NCBI RefSeq assembly: GCF_020497125.1
Contig: NC_059084.1
Location: 11,683,501-11,747,500 of the forward strand
Origin: Mauremys mutica
Lineage: Eukaryota; Chordata; Testudines; Geoemydidae
Reading direction: 5' to 3'
Length of the DNA stretch: 64,000 bases
Below, piece after piece: positions 11,361 through 22,645 of this stretch. Below the pieces are notes generated by a model. The model saw nothing but the letters and a program-made list of their open reading frames with translations. It was not told where the DNA came from and did no database searches. The position numbers and the translations under genes are program-made. The first letter of the stretch is position 1, and the number at the start of each line of letters is the position of its first letter.

Positions 11361-14300
11361 ATAGAATCATAGAATCTCAGGGTTGGAAGGGACCTCAGGA
11401 GGTCATCTAGTCCAACCCCCTGCTCAAAGCAGGACCAAACCCAACTAAATCATCCCAGCCAGGGCTTTGTCAAGCCTGACCTTAAAAACCTCTAAGGAAG
11501 GAGATTCCACTACCTCCCTAGGTAACCCATTCCAGTTCTTCACCACCCTACTAGTGAAAAAGTTTTTCCTAATATCCAACCTAAACCTCCCCCTCTGCAA
11601 CTTGAGACCATTACTCCTTGTTCTGTCATCTTCTACCACTGAGAACAGTCTAGATCCATCCTCTTTGGAACCCCCTTTCAGGTAGTTGAAAGCAGCTATC
11701 AAATCCCCCCTCATTCTTCTCTTCTGCAGACTAAACAATCCCAGTTCCCTCAGCCTCTCCTCATAAGTCATGTGCTCCAGCCCCCTAATCATTTTTGTTG
11801 CCCTCCGCTGGACTCTCTCCAATTTATCCACATCCTTCTTGTAGTGTGGGGCCCAAAACTGGACACAGTACTCCAAATGAGGCCTCACCAGTGCTGAGTA
11901 GAGGGGGATGATCACATCCCTTGATCTGCTGGAAATGCCCCTACTTATACAACCCAAAATGCCATTAGCCTTCTTAGCAACAAGGGCACACTGTTGACTC
12001 ATATTCAGCTTTTCGTCCACCGTAACCCCTAGGTCCTTTTCTGCAGAACTGCTACCCAGCCATTCGGTCCCTAGTCTGTAGCAGTGCATGGGATTCTTCC
12101 GTCCTAAGTGCAGGACTCTGCACTTGTCCTTGTTGAACCTCATCATATTTCTTTTGGCCCAATCCTCTAATTTGTCTAGGTCCCTCTGTATCCTATCCCT
12201 ACCCTCCAGCGTATCAACCACTCCTCCCAGTTTAGTGTCATCTGCAAACTTGCTAAGGGTGCAGTCCACACCATCCTCCAGATCGTTAATGAAGATATTG
12301 AACAAAACCGGCCCCAGCACCGACCCTTGGGGCACTCCACTTGATACCGGCTGCCATCTAGACATGGAACCATTGATCACTACCCGTTGAGCCCGACCAT
12401 CTAGCCAGTTTTCTATCCACCTTACCGTCCATTCATCCAGCCCAGACTTCTTTAACTTGCTGGCAAGAATACTGTGGGAGACTGTATCAAAAGCTTTGCT
12501 AAAATCCAGAAATAGCACATCCACTGCTTTCCCCTCATCCACAGAGCCGGTTATCTCGTCATAGAAGGCAATTAGGTTAGTCAGGCATGACTTGCCCTTG
12601 GTGAATCCATGCTGACTGTTCCTGATCACTTTCCCCTCCTTTAAGTGGTTCAGGATTGATTCCTTGAGGACCTGTTCCATGATTTTTCCAGGGACTGAGG
12701 TGAGACTGACTGGCCTGTAGTTCCCTGGATCTTCCTTCTTCCCTTTTTTAAAGATGGGCACTACATTAGCTTTTTTCCAGTCATCCGGGACCTCCCCCGA
12801 TCGCCATGATTTTTCAAAGATAATGGCCAATGGCTCTGCAATCTCATCGGCCAACTGCTTTAGCACCCTCGGATGCAGCGCATCCGGCCCCATGGACTTG
12901 TGCTCGTCTAGCTTTCCTAAATAGCCCCGAACTACTTCTTTCTCCACAGAGAGCTGGTCACCTCCTCCCCATACCGTGCTGCAGAGTGCAGCTGTCTGGG
13001 AGCTGACCTTGTCTGTGAAGACAGAGGCAAAAAAAGCATTGAGTACACTAGCTTTCTCCACATCCTCTGTCACTAGGTTCCCTCCCTCATTCAGCAAGGG
13101 GCCCACACTTTCCTTGACTTTCTTCCTGTTGCTAACATACCTAAAGAAACCCTTCTTGTTACTCCTAACATCTCCGGCTAGCTGCAACTCCAAGTGTGAT
13201 TTGGCCTTCCTGATTTCACACCTGCATGCCTGAACAATACTTTTATACTCCTCCCTGGTTATTTGTCCAATCTTCCACTTCATGTAAGCTGTTCTTTTGT
13301 GTTTAAGACGAGCAAGGATTTCACTGTTAAGCCAAGCTGGTCGCCTGCCATATTTACTTCTCTTCCTACACATCGGGATGGTTTGTTCCTGCAACCTCAA
13401 TAAGGTTTCTTTGAAATACAGCCAGCTTCCCTCGACTCCTTTCCCCGTCATGTTATTCTCCCAAGGGACCTTGCCCATCAGTTCCCTGAGGGAGTCAAAG
13501 TCTGCTTTTCTGAAGTCCAGGGTCTCTGTTCTACTGTTTTCCCTTTTTCCTTGTGTCAGGATCCTGAACTCGACCATCTCATGGTCACTGCCCCCCAGGT
13601 TCCCATCCACTATTGCTTCCTCTACTATTTCTTCCCTGTTTGTGAGCAGCAGGTCAAGAAGAGCTTTTCCCCTAGTTGGTTCCTCCAGCACTTGCACCAG
13701 GAAATTGTCCCCTACACTTTCCAGAAACTTCCTAGATTGTCTGTGCACCGCTGTATTGCTCTCCCAGCAGATATCGGGGTGATTAAAGTCACCCATGAGA
13801 ACCAGGGCCTGTGATCTAGCAACTTCTGTTAGTTGCTGGAAGAAAGCCTCGTCCACCTCATCCCCCTGGTCCGGTGGTCTGTAGCAGACTCCCACCACGA
13901 CATTACCCTTGTTGTTCATACTTCTAAATTTAATCCAGAGACACTCAGGTTTTTCTGCAGTTTCATACTGGAGCTCTGAGCAGTCATACTGCTCTCTTAC
14001 GTACAACGCAACTCCCCCACCTTTTCTGCCCTGCCTGTCCTTCCTGAACAGTTTATATCCATCCATGACAGTACTCCAATCATGTGAGTTATCCCACCAA
14101 GTCTCTGTTATTCCAATTACATCATAATTCCTTGACTGTGCCAGGACTTCTAGTTCTCCCTGCTTGTTCCCCAGGCTTCTTGCATTAGTGTATAGGCATT
14201 TAAGATAACCCGCTGATTGTCCCGCTTTCTTGGTCTGAGACAGGAGTCCTCCCCTCTTGTAATCTCCTGCTTGTGCTTCCTCCCGGTATCCCACATCCCC

Positions 14301-14369
14301 ACTTACCTCGGGGCTTTGGTCTCCTTCCCCCGGTGAACCTAGTTTAAAGCCCTTATCATGTATGAACAC
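11361..14369 (-). mobile_element. CR1 LINE, about 3 kb, 5'-truncated, long open frame
   Basis: The minus-strand 3' end is the classic CR1 tail: a short UTR containing 'GGACTAGATGACCTCCTGAGG' in the sense direction, ending in ATTCTATGATTCTAT repeats. The element contains the EN-RT reading frame described separately. A possible 7-bp target duplication, CACTTAT on the + strand, lies at 11356-11362 and 14367-14373. The 5' end lies just before the endonuclease domain, so the promoter, ORF1 and ORF2 start are absent. Confidence 0.95.
11445..14369 (-). CDS. CR1 ORF2 polyprotein (endonuclease + reverse transcriptase), 5'-truncated but otherwise open
   Basis: A 974-codon frame without internal stops. 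Residues 1-55 are a linker. The APE-type endonuclease spans about 56-270, with TNARSL (N62), ITETWWD (E89), GDFNHPD (D194, N196) and GSDHEM (D262, H263). A connecting region follows, and the reverse transcriptase spans about 535-770. Its motifs include [18 protein letters not shown] (D622), [10 protein letters not shown] and FADD (D710, D711). The C-terminal region ends at 11445. The first codon is GTG preceded directly by a stop, and the first in-frame ATG is near residue 102, inside the endonuclease. The authentic start was therefore lost by truncation. An open frame of this length suggests a fairly recent insertion. It would mobilise CR1 RNA by target-primed reverse transcription if expressed; expression is not implied. 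Confidence 0.9.
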   Translation of the reverse strand: MFIHDKGFKLGSPGEGDQSPEVSGDVGYREEAQAGDYKRGGLLSQTKKAGQSAGYLKCLYTNARSLGNKQGELEVLAQSRNYDVIGITETWWDNSHDWSTVMDGYKLFRKDRQGRKGGGVALYVREQYDCSELQYETAEKPECLWIKFRSMNNKGNVVVGVCYRPPDQGDEVDEAFFQQLTEVARSQALVLMGDFNHPDICWESNTAVHRQSRKFLESVGDNFLVQVLEEPTRGKALLDLLLTNREEIVEEAIVDGNLGGSDHEMVEFRILTQGKRENSRTETLDFRKADFDSLRELMGKVPWENNMTGKGVEGSWLYFKETLLRLQEQTIPMCRKRSKYGRRPAWLNSEILARLKHKRTAYMKWKIGQITREEYKSIVQACRCEIRKAKSHLELQLAGDVRSNKKGFFRYVSNRKKVKESVGPLLNEGGNLVTEDVEKASVLNAFFASVFTDKVSSQTAALCSTVWGGGDQLSVEKEVVRGYLGKLDEHKSMGPDALHPRVLKQLADEIAEPLAIIFEKSWRSGEVPDDWKKANVVPIFKKGKKEDPGNYRPVSLTSVPGKIMEQVLKESILNHLKEGKVIRNSQHGFTKGKSCLTNLIAFYDEITGSVDEGKAVDVLFLDFSKAFDTVSHSILASKLKKSGLDEWTVRWIENWLDGRAQRVVINGSMSRWQPVSSGVPQGSVLGPVLFNIFINDLEDGVDCTLSKFADDTKLGGVVDTLEGRDRIQRDLDKLEDWAKRNMMRFNKDKCRVLHLGRKNPMHCYRLGTEWLGSSSAEKDLGVTVDEKLNMSQQCALVAKKANGILGCISRGISSRSRDVIIPLYSALVRPHLEYCVQFWAPHYKKDVDKLERVQRRATKMIRGLEHMTYEERLRELGLFSLQKRRMRGDLIAAFNYLKGGSKEDGSRLFSVVEDDRTRSNGLKLQRGRFRLDIRKNFFTSRVVKNWNGLPREVVESPSLEVFKVRLDKALAGMI

Positions 14370-14386
14370 TTATCATGTATGAACAG
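14353..14386. repeat. 17-bp tandem repeat at the CR1 5' junction
   Basis: TTATCATGTATGAACAC (14353-14369) is followed directly by TTATCATGTATGAACAG (14370-14386). One unit lies in the CR1 reading frame and the other in flanking DNA, so the repeat spans the 5' insertion junction. Confidence 0.9.
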
Positions 14387-14851
14387 TGACTTGCTAAAAT
14401 AATTCAGAATGCCACTGCTTTGATGCTTCCTTTCACAGAGGTCTCTAGTGTCCAGCCAACTCACAGTGCATGGGCACAGAGGATGTGAGGCGTCTGCTGC
14501 TATTTCGGCATTTGTTAGGGTTCACAGCAAAAGATGTGCAGACCTGTGGAGTATGTGGGCAAATACTGCCTGAACGATTATTATAAATGGAAAACTGCCC
14601 TGTCACCCATGATCAGATTCAAGAGAGAGACTTAGCCACGTGGTTTTAGCAGGAAATAGGATGGAAATTTTTCTTTCTTTCAGTGACAAAACTCATCAAA
14701 CTGTTTACTCCCTTTTTTCTTTAATTTGTTAACACAAGGAATTAACGTCTCAGAAGAGTAATCTTGTATCTATATAATCTTTACTGTTGCTTTAATGTGT
14801 AAAGTTTGTCTTGAAAATGACCATGATAAGTCAGAGCAACGGACAGAAGAG

Positions 14852-14990
14852 TCTTCGTTCTGACTCACTGCATGGTCTTGCCCAAGCCCTTGAACCTCTG
14901 CTTGTCTGTAAAGTGGGGATAATAATACTAATGTGCCTCAGAAGGAAAATAAGGTCTATGTATTAAAGTTTTAAAGCTCCCTGCTGTCCT
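14852..14990 (+). repeat. MIR SINE fragment
   Basis: Contains 'CATGGTCTTGCCCAAGCCCTTGAACCTCTG' followed by 'CTGTAAAGTGGGGATAATAATACTAATG', the MIR core and downstream order on the + strand. Confidence 0.7.
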
Positions 14991-17194
14991 TGGAAGAAAC
15001 TATTTGAAATGTTTATGAGGGTGAAAGTATGGCCTTATTTAAGTCAATAGCAAAACTCTCATGGACTTCAGTGAGGTCAGGATTTCACCAAGAGCTTTTG
15101 TACATATGTGAGCTTTTTGTATGTACAAAATGACACACATAGTTGTTTACATAAAAGTGTTCTTGCAAAACTGGAGGCTGACCTGAGCCTGGTTGAAAAC
15201 TTGGCCCTAAGAGAATGTACCATGCTCGTAAGGGCTTGCCTGCCTCTGATGCCAACTGCCTCATGATCTCGCTGCTCCTGGAGCTATCATAAAATATAGT
15301 TTCAGATGCTCTCTTCAGAGCGTGCTTCATTAAAACCAATGGTGATGAGTGATCCGCCACTGGTTTTGATGCCAGTCTAGGTAGGTAGCATCCAAAAGTT
15401 CAGGTGCACTTCCCAAACCTTCTGGGTTGGAAAGTGAGCTGTGAACCTTTTAAAAAGTGAGGTTTTCTTACAAGGTGCCTGGTATTTCTGGATTGGACGT
15501 GGTGCATGGACCGCCTTTCTTCTGATACTGTGATTGAGCCACCTCCAATCCTGGCAAATACCTAAGAGTGCATGAAATTTTATGAAGAAAAGTTTACAAA
15601 ACTCATCAAGAACACACATTTGGGGTATGGTTCAGGATCTAGATTGTGGTCTAGATCAGTTCTCTGTATCATCTGAAATGCCCCAGAAACTGATTTAAAC
15701 AAGGAATTCAAATTACAGTATCAAGAGAATTTAGATGAAATCATTGTCCAAAGTAAAAAAAACAAAGCATTAGAGGAATCCATTTCACCAAGACTTCCTT
15801 TGACTCTGAATTCATATGCTTAACTTTAAGTCTCGCTAAAAATGTCCTTTAGTTTCAGCCCAGTTCACCATAGCATGTATGACCTGTGTATTCTTTACCA
15901 ATTGGTAAAACAAGAAAATGTAGTTGCATTACCATCTTGAAAATTTCGTCTTCCCCACCCCCACCCTTCTCTTGCATGGTATGTAATACACAGAATGACT
16001 GAAGCCTAATGATAGTAATAGAACTGTTCTGACTTGCAGATTGTATCCAACCGAAAACAAAGGTCTTACTGAAAAATACTCTTCTGAAAACCATCCTGTA
16101 CCTTTGTACCTTATAGATTTAGGGTGGGTTTTTTTGGTTTTTTTTTTAATTAGCTCAGCAAAATGTTTTCCGTACATACCTTGTTCCCCTACAGCGGTGG
16201 AGTATTGGCGTTCATAAATAAATGGTATAGCAGAAAAGAACAGTTGTTATGTATTCTGTATATGGGAACAATAATTGTAAAATAAGGAAATGCATTTTAA
16301 ATCATCACATTTCAAATGCATCACAAATATCATGTGGCAAAGCTGGTTCTGCTTAAAAGCTGAATACTTGCACCACCTGATACATTTGGAAAGAGAAATG
16401 ATCATTGGTAACAGTATGAATATTAACCCAAATCACTGTTTTCTTTTTAAACAAAATGTAAACCTTTTGTGGATGAAATGCTCAATGGACATAGTATTTG
16501 AAATGCTCCTAGTAGCTATCAGAAAGTTTATTCCTTTCAATGTCTGGTTCAATTTGATTTTAAATTCTAAAGAACCAGGTCTTCATTCAAATGAGTAGGA
16601 AATCTTGGCTCTGGTGCTCCTGGAGCCTAGATAAATGGAACGGTTTGCCAGCTGAAAGTCACTCACATGGGGCTGGTCAGAATGACAATGAGTTGTCCTC
16701 TGCCTTGTCACATAGGCAACAGTTACTAACCAGATTAGATTTTCATACATTTCAGACACTTTCAGTTCCTAATACCTTCGTGGGCAGACAGAAGTGCAGG
16801 CATGACCAAATTTGCACATGGTTGTTTTTAACCAGGAAAGGAGGAGTTGTTCCTCTTAGCTCGTAGGCAATTTCTTTACAACAGTGGCACCCACACTGTG
16901 CAAGGCTAAGGGTGCCATTCGCTCTTGTTCACAAATTTAGACAAAAAGTCAAAATAGCTGTGTGTGAAGCTATAACTCTGTGCACTTCTGTCATCGGGGG
17001 TAAACTGAATAGGCTGTGTTTTTCGTTGTCCACAAGCTGTGGGAAGCGCTTTGGGCTTCTGTGTTTGATTTAATGTAACACTATGATCCATTATGAAACT
17101 GTTATTCAAGAACAGACTAGTGATAGAAACTTGAATGCAGCACTTGATAAGTGATTTCACTTGGCCGTAAAAAACAAATTTCTGGAAACTGATA

Positions 17195-17222
17195 ATCTAT
17201 CTATAGATAGATAGATATAGAT
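17195..17222. repeat. palindromic ATCT/AGAT microsatellite
   Basis: ATCTATCTATAGATAGATAG runs as a short tetranucleotide repeat that switches strand at its centre, making it self-complementary. Confidence 0.85.
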
Positions 17223-17854
17223 CACGCACTAATCCCAAAACCGGCAATGTCTGCCTAGACAGAAAATATAGAGAAGCAAGTTATCACTTAAATGTGGTGT
17301 CTGAACCTGTTAGTTTGAAATGTATTCAGGAGTGAAAATTATGCTAAATTAAATTAGAGTGACCTTACTTTGTATTTGGAAGCCAAATTTGTCCATCTCA
17401 TAAAGCCTGGTGCATTCATAACACCTCCCTGGGGGAAAATTACAGACAGAAATGGAATGAGGTCTCTTCTAATTGAAAAATGACAATGATTAGGAAGCCA
17501 AATACAAAAGGAGTGGGGATTTTTTCTTTTTCTTATTTTTTCCTTAAGACACCTGCAGAATTATAAATTATATTCTTTGCAGTCACCCTTCCCTCCCCCC
17601 CCACACCCCATTTTATTTGCACAATGGCTGAATTGCATGGTTTTAGTATACTTTAGGGTTTATTAATTAGTTTGACTCTAGCCATTTGAATGAAATTTTA
17701 CTGTGTAGATCCAGCTTTCCAGGGAATTTTTCACTGGTTTGAAAATGAAGCACATGAATACAAGTTAGAACAGAAGGAAGAGTTGGCATAAACTTTGATC
17801 CTTCAAGTAGATCTGGCCCTTTTGAAGCTTGAAATGAGCAAATCGTGTGGGATT

Positions 17855-17884
17855 TTTATTTATTTATTTATTTATTTAATTATT
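17855..17884. repeat. (ATTT)n microsatellite
   Basis: About six ATTT units in a row, with slight decay at the right edge. Confidence 0.9.
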
Positions 17885-18366
17885 TCGGATTTTTTTTCCA
17901 AAAGTCCAGGTTTGGGGGCATGAATGTTCTTCCTATCGTGATACAGCACATCTGACTTCACCACAGGCTCACACGCTGTGCTGCTCACTGCAGGCTAGAG
18001 TTTGGGGTCAGAATGAGACTTACAGGCATCTCACTGATGCAATCCCCATAGGTAGCAGCTGTGGTGGGAGCAATAATGTCCAGATAGTTGGGGCTGCTGG
18101 TGTCTCTATCACTCTGTCATCTAGACCTGCTGTGAAAGTTGCTGATGCATTGTCCGCACGAGAGGCACATTGATGGCAATACGATGGTGAGAAATCTTTA
18201 TTTATAAAACTTAGCGTATCCCTCATCTCCTTGGTGCATCTCAGCCAGGTGCTAAATTCAGATTCTAGTCCAGTAAAAATCTAGAGTCACTCTGTTAGGG
18301 ATTTTTAGGTGCGTAGGAGCCATTTGCTTTCCTATGCAGACGAAGATAAATGATCAAGGACATGGG

Positions 18367-18656
18367 CATAGATGTAGGCGCTGACTTACCGAATTGCTAG
18401 GGGGTGCTCGACCTCCCGCTTCACCCCAGACCCTGCCCCCACTCACCCCTTCTTCCAAGCCCCCGCCCTGCTTCATCCCGCCCTCACCCCGCTTCCTTCT
18501 CCCACCTCTTCCTTCCCTCCGCTCCACCCCCCGCCTCCTGCATGCCACAGAACAGCTGATCCACAGCAGGTGGGAGGAGGGGGAGGCTGAGCATGCACTG
18601 TTTGTTTTTCCCGTGGGTGCTCCAGCCCCAGAGCACCCACGGAGTCGAGACCTATG
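18367..18656. mobile_element. non-autonomous repeat element, C-rich, with terminal hairpin
   Basis: The left end CATAGATGTAGGCGCTGAC and the reverse complement of the right end, CATAGGTCTCGACTCCGTGG, form an imperfect inverted repeat. The interior is C-rich (18410-18540). Near the right end CCGTGGGTGCTC (18611-18622) pairs perfectly with GAGCACCCACGG (18631-18642). I recognise the pattern as a dispersed reptile repeat. No exact target duplication was found, and the superfamily is not assigned. Confidence 0.6.
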
Positions 18657-19088
18657 GGATATGAAGAAAGAATAGCTGAAATGAGAGGAGTGGACCTATG
18701 ATATTGCAAAAAATATGTTTGTAGGATGTTGAGATTAAATTTCTTAATTGGAGGGGAAATTACTTTTGTGAAGTTCTGATCCTGTTTATAATGTTAATTT
18801 TTCCACACAGCACATATTGTTAAACTAAATGATAAATTTAAACAGCCTGACTCATAATCGAAAGTAGTGAGTGCTATGTGATACACTGCAGAACCATAAA
18901 TTTCATCATCTCACCTGCACTCTGCCCACTAATCTACCTCATTTCCTCATCTCTAATAATCCTATCATGTTAAAATAATAGCTTTTGGCACCTATGTTGT
19001 AATCAGCCAATCAAATTAGTGGCAAAGTAGGCAATATTTGGTACTGGACCAGGGATACAGTATCAGACTTTTAACCTATGTCCCTAAC
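18657..19088. other. no gene recognised
   Basis: AT-rich unique sequence between two transposons. No coding or RNA signal. Confidence 0.4.
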
Positions 19089-19539
19089 CCTTACACCAGG
19101 GGTCGGCAACCTATGGCACGCGTGCCAAAGATGGCATGTGAGCCAATTTTTAATGGCACGCTGGAGCCTGCCGGGACTCCAGCATGCCATTAAAAATCCT
19201 GCCCAGCCCGGCCCGCTCTCCTCTGCCCTCTGCTCCCCCCGTGGGGGCAGGGAGCAGAAGCATAGCCATGCGCACGGGGAGGGCAAATGGCCCCACTCTC
19301 CCGGCACGGCAAGCCGCGGGGTCCGCGCTACCGGGCCGGAGCGCCGGGCCTAGCGCAGCAAGCTGCCGGCCCCTCCCCCGCATTCTCCCCTCCCCTGGAG
19401 CCCTGCCGCCACGTGCAGCGCTCTGGGGGTTGGGGCTGCGCGCTCCCGAGGGCAGCGTTTGGCTCCGCGGGGAGGGAGACACGCTCCCTGCTCAACCAGG
19501 AGCAGCGTATCTAGCTCTCCTGTGTGGAGCCTCATGGTA

Positions 19540-19816
19540 AGGGGCCCAGGGCTGGGGGGGGTTGGATGGGGTGGGGGCAGTCAGGGGACAGGGCGTAGGG
19601 TGCGTTGGATGGGGGGATGGGATCCCGGGGGGGTTGCTGGGGGTGGGGGTCTCTGGAGGGGGGAGTCAGGGAGCAGGGGGGTTGGATGGGGCATGGGAGT
19701 CCTGGGGTTTGTGAGGGGGCAGGGGGTGGATAGGGGGCAGGGCAGTCAGGGGACCGGGAGCAAGGAGGGTCCTGGGGGGAGCAGTTAGGGTGGGGGGTCT
19801 CTGGAGGGGGTGGTCA
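19540..19816. repeat. G-rich minisatellite-like block (left of nested LINE)
   Basis: Degenerate units of the type GGGGGGTTGGATGGGG with repeated runs of three or more G, interspersed with 'GGGAGTC' and 'GGCAGTCAGGGGAC'. The block continues after the LINE at 21024, showing that it was one array before insertion. Confidence 0.8.
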
Positions 19817-21023
19817 TGGGATAAAAGGAAAGGTCCTTTCATGGATTGAGAACTGGTTAATGGACAGGGAACAAAGGGTAGGAATTAATGGTAAATTCTC
19901 AGAATGGAGAGGGGTAACTAGTGGTGTTCCCCAAGGGTCAGTCCTAGGACCAATCCTATTCAATTTATTCATAAATGATCTGGAGAAAGGGGTAAACAGT
20001 GAGGTGGCAAAGTTTGCAGATGATACTAAACTACTCAAGATAGTTAAGACCAAAGCAGATTGTGAAGAACTTCAAAAAGATCTCACAAAACTAAGTGATT
20101 GGGCAACAAAATGGCAAATGAAATTTAATGTGGATAAATGTAAAGTAATGCACATTGGAAAAAATAACCCCAACTATACATACAACATGATGGGGGCTAA
20201 TTTAGCTACAACGAGTCAGGAAAAAGATCTTGGAGTTATCGTGGATAGTTCTCTGAAGATGTCCACGCAGTGTGCAGAGGCGGTCAAAAAAGCAAACAGG
20301 ATGTTAGGAATCATTAAAAAGGGGATAGAGAATAAGACTGAGAATATATTATTGCCCTTATATAAATCCATGGTACGCCCACATCTCGAATACTGTGTAC
20401 AGATGTGGTCTCCTCACCTCAAAAAAGATATTCTAGCACTAGAAAAGGTTCAGAAAAGAGCAACTAAAATGATTAGGGGTGTAGAGAGGGTCCCATATGA
20501 GGAAAGATTAAAGAGGCTAGGACTCTTCAGTTTGGAAAAGAGAAGACTAAGGGGGGACATGATAGAGGTATATAAAATCATGAGTGATGTTGAGAAAGTG
20601 GATAAGGAAAAGTTATTTACTTATTCCCATAATACAAGAACTAGGGGTCACCAAATGAAATTAATAGGCAGCCGATTTAAAACAAATAAAAGGAAGTTCT
20701 TCTTCACGCAGCGCACAGTCAACTTGTGGAACTCCTTACCTGAGGAGGTTGTGAAGGCTAGGACTATAACAATGTTTAAAAGGGAACTGGATAAATTCAT
20801 GGTGGCTAAGTCCATAAATGGCTATTAGCCAGGATGGGTAAGAATGGTGTCCCTAGCCTCTGTTCGTCAGACGATGGAGATGGATGGCAGGAGAGAGATC
20901 ACTTGATCATTGCCTGTTAGGTTCACTCCCTCAGGGGCACCTGGCATTGGCCACTGTCGGTAGACAAATACTGGGCTAGATGGACCTTTGGTCTGACCCG
21001 GTACGGCCTTTCTTATGTTCTTA
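19817..21023 (+). mobile_element. CR1-clade LINE, 5'-truncated, nested in a hAT element
   Basis: A reverse-transcriptase reading frame is followed by a 3' UTR with 'GGGCTAGATGGACCTTTGG' and a terminal TTCTTATGTTCTTA repeat. TGGTCA occurs on both sides (19811-19816 and 21024-21029) and may be the target duplication. Its tail is shared with the 6267-6588 copy but differs from that of the 11361-14369 element, so two CR1 lineages are present. Confidence 0.9.
19860..20828 (+). pseudogene. CR1 ORF2 C-terminal half (reverse transcriptase fragment)
   Basis: 322 codons are open. The fragment begins within the RT palm, with [10 protein letters not shown] (about residues 23-32) and KFADDTKL (about 51-58) carrying the catalytic aspartates. 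It then runs through the thumb and C-terminal region (KEDLGV-like [28 protein letters not shown]) to the stop after KSINGY. The endonuclease and the N-terminal RT motifs are missing because of 5' truncation, so it cannot encode a working enzyme. The sense frame actually continues upstream to the insertion edge. Confidence 0.9.
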
Positions 21024-21680
21024 TGGTCAGGGGACAAGGAGCTGGGGGGGTTGTATGAGTTGGGAGTTCTGGGGGTCCTGTCAGGAGGCAGGGGTGTGGA
21101 GAGGGGTTGGGGCAGGTAGGGAGTCGGGGGGGGGGGGGTTGGATGGGTCGGGAGTTCTGGGGGTCCTGTCAGGGGGCGGGGAGTGGTTGGATGGGGCATG
21201 GGAGTCCTGGGGGTCTGGCTGGGGACGGGGGTGTGTATAAGGGTTGGGGCAGTCAAGGGACAGGTAGGGGGTAGGGTCCAGTCTGGGGACAAGGAACAGG
21301 GAGGCTTAGATAAGGGGTGGGGTCCTGGGGGGCAGTTGGGGGCAGGGGTCCCAGGAGGGGGTAGTCAGGGGACAAGGAGCAGCGGGGTTGGGAGTTCTTA
21401 GGGGGACAGTCACGCAGCCCTCTGCCCTGAGCCCTGACCCCCGACCCTCCCCACACACCCTCTGCCCTGAGCCCTGCACACCCCTCAGGCCCCTGCCCTG
21501 AGCCCTGTACCTCCCTCATACACACCCAGCCCTCTGCTTGACTCCTTCATCCCCCCCCCCCCACCCTAGCCCTGACTCTGGCACCCCCACCTATACCCAG
21601 CCCCCCCTCTGCCCTGACACCTACACACCCCCCCCCACATACCCAGCCCCCAGCCCTGACTCCAGCCCTCTGGGTCCTGG
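21024..21680. repeat. G-rich array changing to C-rich array
   Basis: From 21024 to about 21400 the + strand is G-rich (including a run of about 13 G near 21126-21138). From about 21415 to 21680 it is C-rich, with repeated CCCTGCCCTGAGCCCTG-like units. Both lie inside the hAT element at 19097-22037. Confidence 0.8.
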
Positions 21681-22045
21681 CCGCCGGCCCCGCACAGCCC
21701 GCTGCTGGCTGACGGACCCTTGCCAGCTGGCGTCCCGGATGCAGGCCTCGCTCAGCCTGCTGCCGGCCTAGGTGAACAGAACCCCAGACCAGCAGCGGGC
21801 TGAGCGGGCCGTCAGCGTAAGATCAACATTTTAATTTCATTTTAAATGAAGCTTCTTAAACATTTTGAAAACCTTGTTTATTTTACAATACAACACTAGT
21901 TTAGTTATATAATATATAGACTTGTAGAGAGAGACCTTCTAAAAAACATTAAAATGTATTATCGGCACGTGAAACCTTAAAGTAGAGTGAATAAATAAAG
22001 ACTTGGCACACCGCTTCTGAAAGGTTGCCGACCGCTGCCTTACAC

Positions 22046-22645
22046 CATCCCCAACCTTCCCCCTGGGGAAAACATCCTTTGTTCAATTGCAGACTCTCCA
22101 GTCATGATACTTTTGTGTATGGAAAAGCTGTTTTATGCGACTTTTAGAGGACCATAAAATTTGAGGTTGGACCCATGGTAACTAAGAGTTTTGCAGGTGG
22201 GAGGGATATGAAAAACACTCCCAGATGGCTTTAGCTTTACTTATACCAACAAAATTCCTTAAGCAGTTTAGCAAGACTTGGCTAATTGATGTGTCTCACA
22301 CCCATCGTGTGAGAACTTTTTCTTTAGAACCAGCTAGTCTTGTTTGGGTTTTTTTAAGAGTCTTCAGAATCTTTTGGAATAGAACCATGTCCTTTTTTTA
22401 GGTTTTATGAGCCATTTGGTCACCGATATCACTCTTTTTTATTTATTTATTTATTTTATTTAAAGTGACCAAAACATTTGTCACACTTTATCACCGGCAA
22501 AGTTGACTTGCCTCCTTAAAATCCAGCTTTGTGTAAATAATGCAGCAGGCAACACATTCCATCATGTGGGATGGTTGTTTATCCAGCTGATGATCTCTGT
22601 CACAAATAGGTAGGAGAGAAAAGAGGGCTCATCATTATAAAGGTG
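22046..22645. other. no gene; ATTT microsatellite at 22435-22462
   Basis: Unique sequence with one TTTA/ATTT microsatellite. No exon seen. Confidence 0.4.

Larger units (their letters stand above)
14387..18366. other. no gene recognised; one MIR and two microsatellites
   Basis: Mostly AT-rich unique sequence. It holds a MIR-like fragment (14852-14990) and the simple repeats at 17195-17222 and 17855-17884, listed separately. Open frames are short and have no recognisable domains. Confidence 0.4.
19097..22037. mobile_element. hAT-type element with G-rich/C-rich interior, split by a nested LINE
   Basis: The left end CAGGGGTCGGCAACCT and the reverse complement of the right end, CAGCGGTCGGCAACCT, match at 15 of 16 bases. 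The flanks carry an exact 8-bp duplication, CCTTACAC, at 19089-19096 and 22038-22045, diagnostic of hAT insertion. The left subterminal part (19120-19530) is CpG-rich. The interior then consists of G-rich minisatellite-like sequence (19540-19810 and 21024-21400) and a C-rich stretch (21415-21680). A CR1 copy interrupts it at about 19817-21023. No transposase frame is visible, so the copy is non-autonomous. Confidence 0.93.

Noticed and set aside
19150..19540. CpG-rich block that could be a PMEPA1 promoter island with a 5' exon
   Set aside because: It lies inside the hAT element bounded by exact 8-bp duplications. The possible donor ATG|GTAAGG at 19532-19540 is in the wrong phase for the exon at 27172.
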